From assembly GCF_009834225.1 (NCBI RefSeq), contig NZ_CP047176.1, positions 2,418,001 through 2,482,000 of the forward strand: a stretch of 64,000 nt of DNA, written 5' to 3'. The translations under genes were made by a program, and so were the position numbers. Positions 10,548 through 19,718 of the stretch are shown here, piece by piece; position 1 is the stretch's first letter; each line of letters opens with the position of its first letter. The stretch is from Rathayibacter sp. VKM Ac-2759. GTDB lineage: Bacteria > Actinomycetota > Actinomycetes > Actinomycetales > Microbacteriaceae. A model generated the notes under the pieces. It was not told where the DNA came from. It ran no database searches and was given only the letters and a program-made list of their open reading frames with translations.

Positions 10548-11551
10548 CGGCGGTCGACACGATCGCCTGGGCCGTGCAACCGGGCTCGACCGCGCTCACG
10601 CGGCCCGACAGACTCATCAGCGAGCTCATCGAGCTCGGCGCGGTCTCGCCGGACGCCGCCACCGTCTTCCATGGAGGAACAGCGTCAAGAGCGGGATCCG
10701 AGCGTGCCCCACGGCTCTGGCCTTCATCTGCGCTGAAGCACAGGAGCCGAGTCGCCGCGCTCTCTCCGCTCTTCGCTCTGGGAGCTCGTGCCGACCTTGT
10801 GTGGATCGATCTGTACGACGACTGGTCGCTCGCTCCAGACATCAACGCTCTCTACCGGAGATACGCTGCGCACGCCTACGAGCGCCTCCGAGGAGGATCA
10901 CACCCAGGGGCGCTGCTGACGACGAACACGACGCACCTCGCCGAGAGAGTCGGATCGAGGAGGGCTGTCGTCATCGCGAACGGTGTGGAACCCGAGCTGG
11001 CAGTCCTCCCACGCACGGACGACGACGCTGCTCGCTTGGTGATCCTCGGGCACTTCTTCGAAGGTCGAACCGACTTCGACCTGATGGAGCGTCTGATGAC
11101 ATCTCGCCGATTCCGTTCGGTCCACATCGGTGGGCCTGGGAACGACTCGCGCCTCCGCATCATCATCGAATCCGTTCGATCGGCCTTTCCCAATCGCGTG
11201 GTCGTGCACGAACGGCTCGACCCGGCGGCTCTCGCGCTGCTCGCTGGACCGAGAACGGTCGCCCTGATCCCGAGCAGGGTCTCGCCGTACACGATGAGTC
11301 AGGACCCCATGAAGGCGTACATGTTCGGAGCCATCGGGATGCCCGTCATCTCGAGGCGCGAAGTGTGGCCAGCGAGCATTCCTGCGTCGTCGAACCTCCT
11401 CGTCGAGCGAGGAGACGACCTCGAGAGCAGGCTCCGATCCTGGCTGCCGGAGCGCGCGACCGATGATCAGCGTCTCGACTTCGCACGCACCCATTCGTGG
11501 AGGCGAAGAGCAGAATGCATCGCAGACCGACTGCCCCTGCGGACCTCGTGA
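10544..11551 (+). CDS. GT-B glycosyltransferase (GT4-like), short N-terminal domain
   Basis: 335 residues. The C-terminal half looks like a GT-B nucleotide-sugar-binding domain: RLVILGHFFEGRTDFDLMER, SVHIGGPGND and KAYMFGAIGMPVISR, the last being the site of the E-x7-E-like region in GT4 enzymes. The N-terminal half includes ADLVWIDLYDDWSLAPDIN and ALLTTNTTHLAERVG. The usual N-terminal Rossmann strand is not evident, so the gene may be 5'-truncated by the same event that left the rmlB remnant. Its GTG overlaps the remnant's stop, and its stop overlaps the next ATG. The substrate is unknown. Confidence 0.7.
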   Translation: MTAVDTIAWAVQPGSTALTRPDRLISELIELGAVSPDAATVFHGGTASRAGSERAPRLWPSSALKHRSRVAALSPLFALGARADLVWIDLYDDWSLAPDINALYRRYAAHAYERLRGGSHPGALLTTNTTHLAERVGSRRAVVIANGVEPELAVLPRTDDDAARLVILGHFFEGRTDFDLMERLMTSRRFRSVHIGGPGNDSRLRIIIESVRSAFPNRVVVHERLDPAALALLAGPRTVALIPSRVSPYTMSQDPMKAYMFGAIGMPVISRREVWPASIPASSNLLVERGDDLESRLRSWLPERATDDQRLDFARTHSWRRRAECIADRLPLRTS

Positions 11552-12600
11552 TGGCCCGGATCCTCTATCTCTGTGTGCACGATGCGTCCTACCCGCGCAA
11601 CGCGCTCATCCGCGATCATCTCGTCGCGCAGGGTCATGAAGTCGTTGTTCAGCGCCGCGGCCCCAAGGAGCCTTTCCTCCGCGCGTCGGCGAGAATCATG
11701 ACGGAAGGTCTGCGCGAGCAGGGGCCCTTCGACCTCGTCGTACTCTCAGAGCTCGCGCTTCAGTACGCGCTCGTCGGCAAGGTCGTCGCCCTCCGCCACC
11801 GCGCTCGCTACTGGGTCGACGCCTTCGTCGGCATGCACGAATCGAACGTCGAGGACTGGGGCGAGGTCCAGGAAGGATCGATGCGCGCACGGGCGTACCG
11901 CTCCTTCGATTCGATCGCGTACCGCCTCTCCGATCTCTGCATGATCGATACGGGTGTCCGCGGCGAGCAGATCCGGACTCGAGGAGCGCGCCAGGTCGTA
12001 GTCGTACCCGTTGGAGCTCCGGACTGGGTTCCGACGGAACCGCTGCCCGAGGGTCCCGTTCTGGAAGTCCTCTACTACGGGAACTACATCCCCCTCCATG
12101 GTCTCGACTACGTCGCCGCAGCGCTGCCCTCATCGAGTCGATCGAAGAAGATCCGCATGACCTTCATCGGCAACGGCTCTCTCCGCGGAGAACTCGAATC
12201 GGGTCTTCGGGATCGAGCGGGCGACATGACCGTCGAGTTCTCCGACGCGGTGACGGTCGAGGAACTCGGCGCGCACATCACTCGAGCCCACGTCGTCCTC
12301 GGAGTCTTCGGGACCTCGCCCAAGGCCGCGAGCGTCCTTGCCAACAAGCTCTGGCAGGGCCTGGCCTCCGGTCGAACTGTGATCAACCGGGACTCCCCGG
12401 CTCTCGCCGAGCTGGTCCCTCTCGTCGACGGCCAACTCATCAGCGTCGATCCGGAACGACCAGAGCAGCTTGCACGCGCGCTGGATCGACTCGTCGATGA
12501 GCTGGAGGCAGGCCGGCTCCACCTGTTCACCGCCCGGACCGAGCTCGACGCCTACGTCCGAGCAGGTCTGGCGAACTTGGACCTGCACGTGTCACGTTGA
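11551..12600 (+). CDS. Glycosyltransferase, GT4-like
   Basis: 349 residues, starting at the ATG that overlaps the previous stop (TGATG): MARILYLCVHDASYPRNALI. A GT-B arrangement is visible: VLEVLYYGNYIPLHGLDYV opens the C-terminal domain, followed by RMTFIGNGSLRGELESGL and VLGVFGTSPKAASVLANKLW. It is the last gene of the rightward rfbA run and converges on the flippase gene at 12730. The acceptor and donor sugars cannot be read from the sequence. Confidence 0.85.
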   Translation: MARILYLCVHDASYPRNALIRDHLVAQGHEVVVQRRGPKEPFLRASARIMTEGLREQGPFDLVVLSELALQYALVGKVVALRHRARYWVDAFVGMHESNVEDWGEVQEGSMRARAYRSFDSIAYRLSDLCMIDTGVRGEQIRTRGARQVVVVPVGAPDWVPTEPLPEGPVLEVLYYGNYIPLHGLDYVAAALPSSSRSKKIRMTFIGNGSLRGELESGLRDRAGDMTVEFSDAVTVEELGAHITRAHVVLGVFGTSPKAASVLANKLWQGLASGRTVINRDSPALAELVPLVDGQLISVDPERPEQLARALDRLVDELEAGRLHLFTARTELDAYVRAGLANLDLHVSR

Positions 12601-12729
12601 CGCCCGACTGACCGAGGCCACTCGGGTTCCATCGACGCGAAAACCACGAGAACCACACCACCGAGACGAGCTCTGCCCGAGCGGGTCCCTCGTTCAGCAG
12701 AAGTCGAGGCGCGTCGTCGGGACCGGCTC

Positions 12730-13983
12730 TCAACGCCGTCGCGGTTCTCGCATCACCCGGTAGAGGACGACTGCTTGGACGATCTCGCAGGAGGTCTCCG
12801 CGGCGATCACGCCCAGCAGGCCGCCGTCGGCCGCAGCGATCATCGATCCGAGCGGAACAGCCACCAGCGCCACCACAGCACCCACGATGATGGCCGCAGT
12901 GATGGCGTTGGCGCGCTGAAACGCCACCAAGCCGAGACCCAATCCGGCCCCGACGCAGATCATCGCGACCAGCACACCACTGAGAGTCGCCGTGAGGAGG
13001 GGAATACCCACCTCGCCGGAGAACACGTAGGAGCTCACAGGCGGGGCGAGCAGAGTGAAGCCGACTCCGGCGACGATTCCCATCGCGATCTGGATCTGCA
13101 GCGCACGCACGACTCGCGCCCGCGGAGAGGCACCCGACGCGCTCTGCGCTCCGATCCAGCTCTGGAGGCGCGACGGGACGGATCTCAGGACCATCACCGA
13201 CATCCTCAGCAGGCGATCCGCTGCAGAGAACAAGGGCGATGCCTGCGGGGAGACGAGCCCGACGACCACGACGGGAGCGGAGGTGAACATGATGCTGATC
13301 GACCGTCCCCAAGCGACGACCGCCTGCTCTCGAATGACCCGTACGACGCCGGACCAGTCCTCCGCTCGAGGAATCGACCCCGGCCCGAGAGCCAACGCTG
13401 TGAGCAGGAGGGTCAGCGGGACGCAGAGCAGAGTCGCGATCGGGAACACCACTAGTGGAGCCCCTGCGTCGATGGCCAGAGCGGACCCGAGAGCTGCAGC
13501 GAGGCGGGGGGCGCCGTCGGTCAACAGAATGGTCAGTGGGCGGTTGAGCCCGATGAAGAACCATTGGGGCGTGAGCGCCGCCCCCATGACTCCCACTGCG
13601 ATGATCGCCGATTCCCCTTCGTAGGACTGAACTGCGAACCAGGAGACCATGCCGGTGATTATCCCGATCGGACCGATGACGGCCAGCCTCGAGGTGAGGG
13701 CGAGACGGTAGATCCCTAACGCCTCGGGGAACGTATGCGATGCAATCTGCTGAGGACCGATCACGCTCCATCCCAGGCCTGCGAAGAGCGCCGTTCCGTT
13801 GCCGATGGCTTGAGCGATGGCCAGTGCCGCCCATCCCTCCGCGCCGAAGTTCCGGGTAATCGCAGGGATCACGAAAAGGGGGCTCAAGACGCCGATCGCA
13901 GGGATGAGGGCGTACTTGACCAAGTCGATGAACAGCTTCGCACCACGTCGATGGATATCGCCCCGACCGCCACCCTCAACCAC
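12730..13983 (-). CDS. Polysaccharide flippase (Wzx-like), module A
   Basis: A 417-residue integral membrane protein with about 12 hydrophobic segments, including VKYALIPAIGVLSPLFVIPA near the start and AITAAIIVGAVVALVAVPLG near the end. The pattern FGAEGWAALAIAQAIGNGTA resembles the first helices of MATE/Wzx-type lipid-linked oligosaccharide exporters. It overlaps the upstream glycosyltransferase by 8 bp and is the last gene of a seven-gene leftward operon (21209 to 12730). It would move the undecaprenyl-linked repeat unit across the membrane. Confidence 0.82.
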   Translation of the reverse strand: MVEGGGRGDIHRRGAKLFIDLVKYALIPAIGVLSPLFVIPAITRNFGAEGWAALAIAQAIGNGTALFAGLGWSVIGPQQIASHTFPEALGIYRLALTSRLAVIGPIGIITGMVSWFAVQSYEGESAIIAVGVMGAALTPQWFFIGLNRPLTILLTDGAPRLAAALGSALAIDAGAPLVVFPIATLLCVPLTLLLTALALGPGSIPRAEDWSGVVRVIREQAVVAWGRSISIMFTSAPVVVVGLVSPQASPLFSAADRLLRMSVMVLRSVPSRLQSWIGAQSASGASPRARVVRALQIQIAMGIVAGVGFTLLAPPVSSYVFSGEVGIPLLTATLSGVLVAMICVGAGLGLGLVAFQRANAITAAIIVGAVVALVAVPLGSMIAAADGGLLGVIAAETSCEIVQAVVLYRVMREPRRR

Positions 13984-15058
13984 CGCAGATCTCGCTCAAC
14001 GCCCGCTCGAACGACTCCGTCGCGCGACTCCAATTGAATTGCTCGATCATGGAACGCCCCGCAGCAGCCAAGGTCAGTCGTCGCTGCGTGTCGCCCAAGA
14101 GGTCGATGATGCCCTGCGCCATCTGGAAGGCGTCTCCCCGCGGCACGACCACTGCCGTTTCTCCTGCCACGGCGTAATCCAGGACCCCTGGATTGTCCGT
14201 CGCCACGACGGCGACCCCGCAGGCCATGGCTTCGGCTGGCGTCAGTCCCCAGCCCTCGGATGTGCTCGTGTGGAGAAACACATCGAGGCTGTTGTAGTAG
14301 TCGACGAGGTCCTCCCCGGTCAACCGCTCGCGGTAGTCGATCCACGACGGGATCTCCGACGGCCGCGCAGGATGCCCGAACAGGGTCACCCGCACTCCGG
14401 GGTCGGCCGCGTGCACGCTGCTCAGAGCTCGAAGTCCGTCGAGGGCCCCTTTCGAGGGATTCGGGTGCCAGAGCATGCCGACGTGGTCACCGGCGCGCAC
14501 CGCGGAGGGGACCACTACCCGGAAAACGGAATGATCTATCGCATTCGGGACGTACCGGGCGACAGATCCGGGATCGAGCGATCGAGCCAGATCCCCCAGC
14601 CACCGGGCGATGACGATCTTCTCGAGCGGAAAGCGCCATGTCTCATCGACATCGGCCCGAGGCCCGTCCCAGATCTCGTAGTGCTGAATGAAGTACGCCT
14701 TCGAGCCGGAACGGAGTGGCGCGTCCCGCACATATCGCGCCGTCAACCATGCGGTCGCTATGATCACGTCGCCCGTTGGAGCAAGCGCCGGATCGTCACG
14801 GAAGCGAATTATGACGTCGACTCGCTCGTCCAAACGCATCCATGGAATCCGGCCCCGGTACCACCATCGCTTGGCGATCTCGCGAAGCGCATTCGGACTT
14901 GCGTATCGGCGTCCGCCCCGCGATCGCAATCCCGGAGCGAACATGATGATCGTCACCACGTGCCCCCGAGCAGCGAGCCTGTTCGCGTACTCGAACACCA
15001 TCCGATATCCGCCACTCACGCGCTGATCGAAGTGCGGAAGGACGAAAGTGATCCTCAT
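13976..15058 (-). CDS. Glycosyltransferase family 4
   Basis: A GT-B retaining glycosyltransferase, 360 residues from the ATG at 15058 (MRITFVLPHFDQRVSGGYRM). The glycine-rich N-terminal loop RVSGGYRMVFEYANRLAARG is typical of GT4. The C-terminal domain holds VFLHTSTSEGWGLTPAEAMA, matching the conserved E-x7-E motif, and ACGVAVVATDNPG. An in-frame extension seven codons upstream is possible but unnecessary. It sits between the polymerase-like gene and the flippase gene. Confidence 0.9.
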   Translation of the reverse strand: MRITFVLPHFDQRVSGGYRMVFEYANRLAARGHVVTIIMFAPGLRSRGGRRYASPNALREIAKRWWYRGRIPWMRLDERVDVIIRFRDDPALAPTGDVIIATAWLTARYVRDAPLRSGSKAYFIQHYEIWDGPRADVDETWRFPLEKIVIARWLGDLARSLDPGSVARYVPNAIDHSVFRVVVPSAVRAGDHVGMLWHPNPSKGALDGLRALSSVHAADPGVRVTLFGHPARPSEIPSWIDYRERLTGEDLVDYYNSLDVFLHTSTSEGWGLTPAEAMACGVAVVATDNPGVLDYAVAGETAVVVPRGDAFQMAQGIIDLLGDTQRRLTLAAAGRSMIEQFNWSRATESFERALSEICGG

Positions 15059-15082
15059 CGAGATTGTCATCTTCTCCACTGA

Positions 15083-16450
15083 TCAGCGCTGATGGTCCGC
15101 GGCACGACGACCGGACGCCCCGGCTATCGGGTGGCCTGCAGAATGGCGCCGCCCTGGAGAGCCGGACAGAGGAGCGGCCGAGACAGCCCGCTTCTTCGAG
15201 ACACCGCTCGTACTCGCTCGCTCGGAAAGCTGACGCGACGGGGGTCTCACTGCGACCGCGAAGAAGGCGAACATGATGACCGTCGGTGAGAGCAGTCGAC
15301 CGATGTCGAAGTTGAAGAAGAACACGGTGAGGACCACGGTCAACGCGACGCCGACGCGGTCGGCCTTGATGACGACGGTCGCCCACAGGGTCACGAAGAG
15401 CCCGAATCCCAAGAGTCCGAGAGTACCGAGAACATAGATCGGCCAGTTGTCGATCAGGGCGACTCCGAACGGCGAGACGATCCAACCGTGCGCATACAGC
15501 GCCGCTTCGTTAGCGAAGCCCGACCCCACCCAGAAGTCCGGGTCGGGACGACTCAGCAACGAGGGATAAGCGCTGACCGAGCCGAGCCGTTGCTGCCAGG
15601 ATCCGGACTCGCCGAGCTCTGTGACTATCTCGATAGCCGCCTCACTGAATTGGGCGAAGACCGCCGAGCCGGCCACGGCTATCAGGACCACTGATCGGAG
15701 GAATCTCCCGATTCTCCTCTGGAGGAGGAGATAGATGACGACCCCGGCGACGGCTGCGGGAAGCGCGATCCTGGTCCCGGTCAAGAAGATCCCGAATACG
15801 AGTACAGGCACGATGACGACCTGGACTCTCCTCCTCATCGAAGCCTCGCCGCTTATCGTGGCGACGAGCGCGAGACAGAGGACCATGGCGAGTGGATTCG
15901 GATGACCGAGCGTCCCTTGTGCTCGATCGACGATGTCACCGAGAAGAGGATTAGGAACTGCACCGTTCCGGTAGCCGTAGATGGGAAAACCCACCGGCGA
16001 GATCTCCCACACGCAGACGCAGGTCTGGAACACGCCGATCCAGACGAACCCGCGGAGCACCCGTGCTCGCGACGTGACATCGAGCATCAGACCTGCGACC
16101 ACCGCAAGCACAGACGCACCGAACAGCAGGGCGGCTCGAGCCGGAGGGTAGGTCTCCGCGCCCGCAACACTCGTCAGCGCGATGAAGACGAACCACACGG
16201 TGCTCAGAATCAGGACACTCGCATGACCCAGCGCCTGATGTCGAGCGCGATAGATCCCCATCAGAAGGACGCAGATGGAGAACTCCAGACTTCCTTGCCA
16301 GAGGTAGGACGGCGCGAGGAACATCCCGAAGAGAGTGACGCTCCAGAGCGCCAGCGTGAGTGACGCACTCAAGGCGCGCTCGGCCGGAATCGCGAGGACG
16401 AAGAGCAGGAGAACGACAGCTCCTGTGATTCCGGCGATCAGCGGAGTCAT
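15083..16450 (-). CDS. O-antigen ligase/polymerase-like protein (Wzy), module A
   Basis: A 455-residue polytopic membrane protein with about ten hydrophobic segments. A periplasmic loop carries RAQGTLGHPNPLAMVLCL, the histidine-containing signature seen in Wzy/WaaL (O-antigen_lig) proteins, and FLTGTRIALPAAVAGVVIYL follows. The last 50 residues are hydrophilic, Ser/Arg-rich and probably cytosolic. Its place among a flippase and glycosyltransferases supports polymerisation of repeat units. Ligase activity cannot be excluded. Confidence 0.82.
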   Translation of the reverse strand: MTPLIAGITGAVVLLLFVLAIPAERALSASLTLALWSVTLFGMFLAPSYLWQGSLEFSICVLLMGIYRARHQALGHASVLILSTVWFVFIALTSVAGAETYPPARAALLFGASVLAVVAGLMLDVTSRARVLRGFVWIGVFQTCVCVWEISPVGFPIYGYRNGAVPNPLLGDIVDRAQGTLGHPNPLAMVLCLALVATISGEASMRRRVQVVIVPVLVFGIFLTGTRIALPAAVAGVVIYLLLQRRIGRFLRSVVLIAVAGSAVFAQFSEAAIEIVTELGESGSWQQRLGSVSAYPSLLSRPDPDFWVGSGFANEAALYAHGWIVSPFGVALIDNWPIYVLGTLGLLGFGLFVTLWATVVIKADRVGVALTVVLTVFFFNFDIGRLLSPTVIMFAFFAVAVRPPSRQLSERASTSGVSKKRAVSAAPLSGSPGRRHSAGHPIAGASGRRAADHQR

Positions 16451-16516
16451 GAGCGCACCGTCGACCGCTCCGGTGACAGATTCATCGACTCAGGTTCTCT
16501 CGATTTCATCGTTCCC

Positions 16517-17404
16517 TCACTCCGGGAACTCGCTGGCAGAGTCGTCTCGCGCGGATCCGAATCCCAACATGACCGCCGCCGATGTCGGCAGCACGAGGCT
16601 CCTGGCACCTCGGTGCGGAGATGTCCGCCCCAGCCGACTCTCATCGGCGAGCTTGTCCAGAACCTGTCTCGGTTTTCGCGTGACGTTTCGGATGCGAGCA
16701 CAGAGGTGGCGATCGGCTCCGGCAAGACCGACGGCCTGTGAATCGTGGACTCGATAGCGTATGACGGCCCCGCGAGCCAGTTCGAGCCCATCGAAGGCGA
16801 CGGCGTGGAGGGTCAACCATCTGTCGTGCAGCCATCCGGGAGGGACAGCCCACGCGCCCAGCCGAGCCGGCTGGATCGCCATTGCGGCGCCCGTTCCGAC
16901 CGGGTGCCGCATCACGAACCGGACACGCTGTTCATGGCGCAGCTGCCACCAATTCGACGGGACCGGGAACGAACCCCGGAGTGTTCCGCCGGTGTCGGCA
17001 TCGAGAGCATCGATGACGACGCCGTCATGCGCGACGACAGAGAGACTCGGTCGGCTCAGGAACACCTCTGTCTGGATGTCGACCCTGCTCGGCAACCAGA
17101 GATCGTCCTGGTCCGCGAAGAGGACGACACGCCCCGACGCCGAGGCGACTCCCTGCGTGAAATTCGCCGCGACCCTGCTGTACACCGGCATGCCCTTGGG
17201 AGCTGAGGATCGCAGGATCTGCACGGGGAACGAGCTGTTCGACTGATAGTCACGAAGGATTGCAATCGTGTCGTCAGTGGAGTTGTCGTCGACGACAACG
17301 GCCTCGTCCGGCAGAGTGAACTGACGCTCGATCGATGCCAGCTGCTGCTGTAAGAAGTCGGCACCATTGTGGGTGACCGCGACCACCGTCGTCCTCACGT
17401 GCAC
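16517..17404 (-). CDS. Glycosyltransferase family 2
   Basis: An inverting GT-A enzyme of about 295 residues. The frame is open further upstream, but that part is not protein-like; the GTG at 17404, preceded by GGGAAGG, starts MHVRTTVVAVTHNGADFLQQ. Visible motifs are the nucleotide-binding AVVVDDNSTDDTIAIL, the metal-binding LFADQDDLWLPSRV (a DQDD form of DxD) and a later MRHPVGTGAAMAI. The module resembles rhamnosyltransferase-like GT2 proteins, but the sugar is unknown. The gene follows a GT4 gene after 100 bp. Confidence 0.88.
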   Translation of the reverse strand: MHVRTTVVAVTHNGADFLQQQLASIERQFTLPDEAVVVDDNSTDDTIAILRDYQSNSSFPVQILRSSAPKGMPVYSRVAANFTQGVASASGRVVLFADQDDLWLPSRVDIQTEVFLSRPSLSVVAHDGVVIDALDADTGGTLRGSFPVPSNWWQLRHEQRVRFVMRHPVGTGAAMAIQPARLGAWAVPPGWLHDRWLTLHAVAFDGLELARGAVIRYRVHDSQAVGLAGADRHLCARIRNVTRKPRQVLDKLADESRLGRTSPHRGARSLVLPTSAAVMLGFGSARDDSASEFPE

Positions 17405-17504
17405 GTCGTCTTGCCCTTCCCGAAGAGGTGGCGTCGGCCATTCGTCCCGATCGATCGGCTCGGCGCTCTCGTACCGGCCTTCTGCGGCTCGAGCCGCAGC
17501 GTGG

Positions 17505-18485
17505 TCACGAGGCCACGCGATCGATGGCGGCTGCAAGGCCTGGAGCGTCATCCGCCGCGACGTAGGTCGCTGAGCCGCCCAGCGTCTCGTGGAACACCGC
17601 GATGTCGCTCGCGATGACCTCGACCCCCATGGAGAGCGCTTCGATGACCGGCAGGCCGCAGCCTTCGTCGTGCGACATGCAGACGAAGACGGTTGCGTTC
17701 TCGTACAACCAACGGAGTTCACCGTCTGACACTCTGCCCAACTGGTGAACCGAACCCTTCTTTCCGTATCTGCTCGACAGAGACGGGATATCAGGACTTC
17801 GACCGGAGTACTCGCTCGTACCGACCACGAGAAGTTTCGTGCCATGACGACTCGCCCGCGACTGCAGGACTCCCTGAATGGTCACCTCGAGGTTCTTCCG
17901 CGCGTTGAGCCTGCCGACACTGAGAATGAAGGGGTCCCCCTCCCGGACCGAGGGTGGTCTGACAGGATCCACACCGCTCAGACGTCTGCCCATGGCATCG
18001 ATGCGCATGATCTGGACGGGCACCAGCGCCGGGTGGAGACGCTCCATGCGAGCCGCCTCGGTTCGAGTCGATGTGTGGACGCGGCGAGCACGACGGGCCA
18101 GGCGTGACATCGGCCAGAAGTAGAACAGCTCCAGTCTCGTGAACCATTCAGGATGATCCTCGAAGAGGAGGTCGTGAACGAAGACCTCTGCCGGACCGAA
18201 GAGCGGCGTGTAGTTGTGGGCGAACATCAGCTCCGCGCGCACTCGTCGTGCGATGAGCGGGAGCTCCACAGCATTGCTCAGGGCGTGAGGCCAGAGGTCG
18301 GTCACGACCAGCTCCGCCGAATCGGGAGCTTCGCGCCGTGCTGCTCGAACGTGCTTTCTGCGAACGGCGAGCACGATCTGGTCTCTCGGATGATCCACCA
18401 TCCACTGCTGCACGATACCTCGGAGTACAGTCCTGTTCGCCGGTGGCCCATCGATCCACCAGAACGCGTCAAAGAGAACGCGCAT
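17505..18485 (-). CDS. Glycosyltransferase family 4
   Basis: 326 residues from the ATG at 18485 (MRVLFDAFWWIDGPPANRTV). The C-terminal domain is well conserved: FILSVGRLNARKNLEVTIQG, KLLVVGTSEYSG, and VFVCMSHDEGCGLPVIEALS with the E-x7-E pair. The N-terminal domain has ELMFAHNYTPLFGPAEVFVH, resembling mannosyl- or rhamnosyl-transferases that recognise lipid-linked acceptors. The start overlaps the preceding glycosyltransferase by 17 bp, which implies coupling. Confidence 0.9.
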   Translation of the reverse strand: MRVLFDAFWWIDGPPANRTVLRGIVQQWMVDHPRDQIVLAVRRKHVRAARREAPDSAELVVTDLWPHALSNAVELPLIARRVRAELMFAHNYTPLFGPAEVFVHDLLFEDHPEWFTRLELFYFWPMSRLARRARRVHTSTRTEAARMERLHPALVPVQIMRIDAMGRRLSGVDPVRPPSVREGDPFILSVGRLNARKNLEVTIQGVLQSRASRHGTKLLVVGTSEYSGRSPDIPSLSSRYGKKGSVHQLGRVSDGELRWLYENATVFVCMSHDEGCGLPVIEALSMGVEVIASDIAVFHETLGGSATYVAADDAPGLAAAIDRVAS

Positions 18486-19605
18486 GAGCCAGCTCCGACA
18501 ATGCGTCTTCATACCGTCCGCAGACGGTCGCCCAGTTGTACTCCAGACGGCTGCGGTCGAGGGAAGTGGCCTCGGCATGGTCCTGGAGATCCGGATCGGA
18601 CAGAATCGCGATCAGGCCCTCGGCGATCGCGACGGGAGTCGGCTGTACGTAGATCCCCTTCGCTCCGAGGACCTCGCGGTTGTAGACCGTGTCCCGAGCG
18701 ACGACAGGAGCGCCGCACGCCAGCGCTTGAACGAGAGCAGGGTTCGTTCCGCCGACACTGTGTCCGTGGAAATACGCGCCCGCGTGCTTCAAGAGGGCGA
18801 AGAGAAGACGGTCATCACTGACGTGCCCGAGCCAGTAGATGTTCTCATGGCTCTCCGCCAGCCGTCTGACGCGTTCATCGAGGACACCGCCGTAGCCGGC
18901 CGACCCCACTATCACCACAGGATATTCCGCAGCGATCTGGGGAGCGGCCTCGAGGAATTCGAGGATGGAATTCTCTGGCACGAAGCGGGCGACGATCAAG
19001 GCATAACCGCGATGGGAGAAGCCCGCGGGGACGGGGAGGTCTCCCGGATCATCCCCTCCGTAGGGGATGAAGACCCCGCCTCGGCCGAACTCTTTCTTCC
19101 AGATGCGCGCGATGGCCTGCGCATCGTAGACGAGACGCGTCCCGTACTTCGCGGTGAGGCGGGCCCCCAGGCGAAAAACTGCTTTCGCCAGCCGCCCCCA
19201 CTTGTCTCGATCCCACTCGATCCCGTCGACGTTCACCAACGTCGGGATCCCTCTCGCCTTGAACAGCGGGAGGAAGAAGCCATTGGCGACGTTCATGACC
19301 AGAGCGACATCCGGCTTCCGGCGGAAGACAGCGTCGAGCGAGGAGGTGAAACCGTAGGAGAGCGTGCTGAGGGCTTTCGACTCGATACCCCGTGTCGTTA
19401 TCGACCGGACACGAGAGTCACCAGCACGGCCGATGTCGGGGCTGGTCCCAGCGCGTCCGTAGACGATGACGTCCCACCCCTGTTCCACGAGGTACGGGGC
19501 GAGCGTGCGAACAGCGGTCTCGAATCCTCCGTAATAGCTCGGATACCCTCGGCTTCCGATGATCGCGACAAGCGGCCTTCGCTTCTCGTTCGTGGAGATG
19601 CTGAT
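18469..19605 (-). CDS. Glycosyltransferase of the DUF1972/GT4 type with a non-canonical start
   Basis: The coding frame includes VAIIGSRGYPSYYGGFETAV, the diagnostic N-terminal motif of DUF1972-type rhamnosyl/glycosyltransferases. It continues through PTLVNVDGIEWDRDKWGRLA, YDAQAIARIWKKEFGR and AYFHGHSVGGTNPALVQALA. No ATG, GTG or TTG exists in this frame between an upstream non-coding stretch and a GTG at 19488, which would delete the motif. An ATC at 19603-19605, five bases after a GGAGG, sits where a start should be. Either it uses AUC, or an ATG was lost by mutation or sequencing error. A length of about 378 residues fits the family. Confidence 0.78.
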   Translation of the reverse strand: MSISTNEKRRPLVAIIGSRGYPSYYGGFETAVRTLAPYLVEQGWDVIVYGRAGTSPDIGRAGDSRVRSITTRGIESKALSTLSYGFTSSLDAVFRRKPDVALVMNVANGFFLPLFKARGIPTLVNVDGIEWDRDKWGRLAKAVFRLGARLTAKYGTRLVYDAQAIARIWKKEFGRGGVFIPYGGDDPGDLPVPAGFSHRGYALIVARFVPENSILEFLEAAPQIAAEYPVVIVGSAGYGGVLDERVRRLAESHENIYWLGHVSDDRLLFALLKHAGAYFHGHSVGGTNPALVQALACGAPVVARDTVYNREVLGAKGIYVQPTPVAIAEGLIAILSDPDLQDHAEATSLDRSRLEYNWATVCGRYEDALSELAHARSL

Positions 19606-19718
19606 GTTTCCCTCCCACCTTCCGTGATAGGACGACGTGCAACGAGAAATGCGAGGAGGGGATGACGACTTCTCGGGCGGCGAGACCGACGGAGCGGTGC
19701 TCCTGCGCCATGGCCCGC

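Noticed and set aside
17405-17845. N-terminal extension of the GT2 gene
   Set aside because: It overlaps the 3' end of the next glycosyltransferase in another frame and has no protein-like pattern. The GTG at 17404 has a ribosome-binding site.
19418-19711. 97-residue minus-strand frame starting MAQEHRSVGL
   Set aside because: It overlaps the start of the DUF1972 glycosyltransferase in another frame, is His/Arg-rich and lacks similarity.
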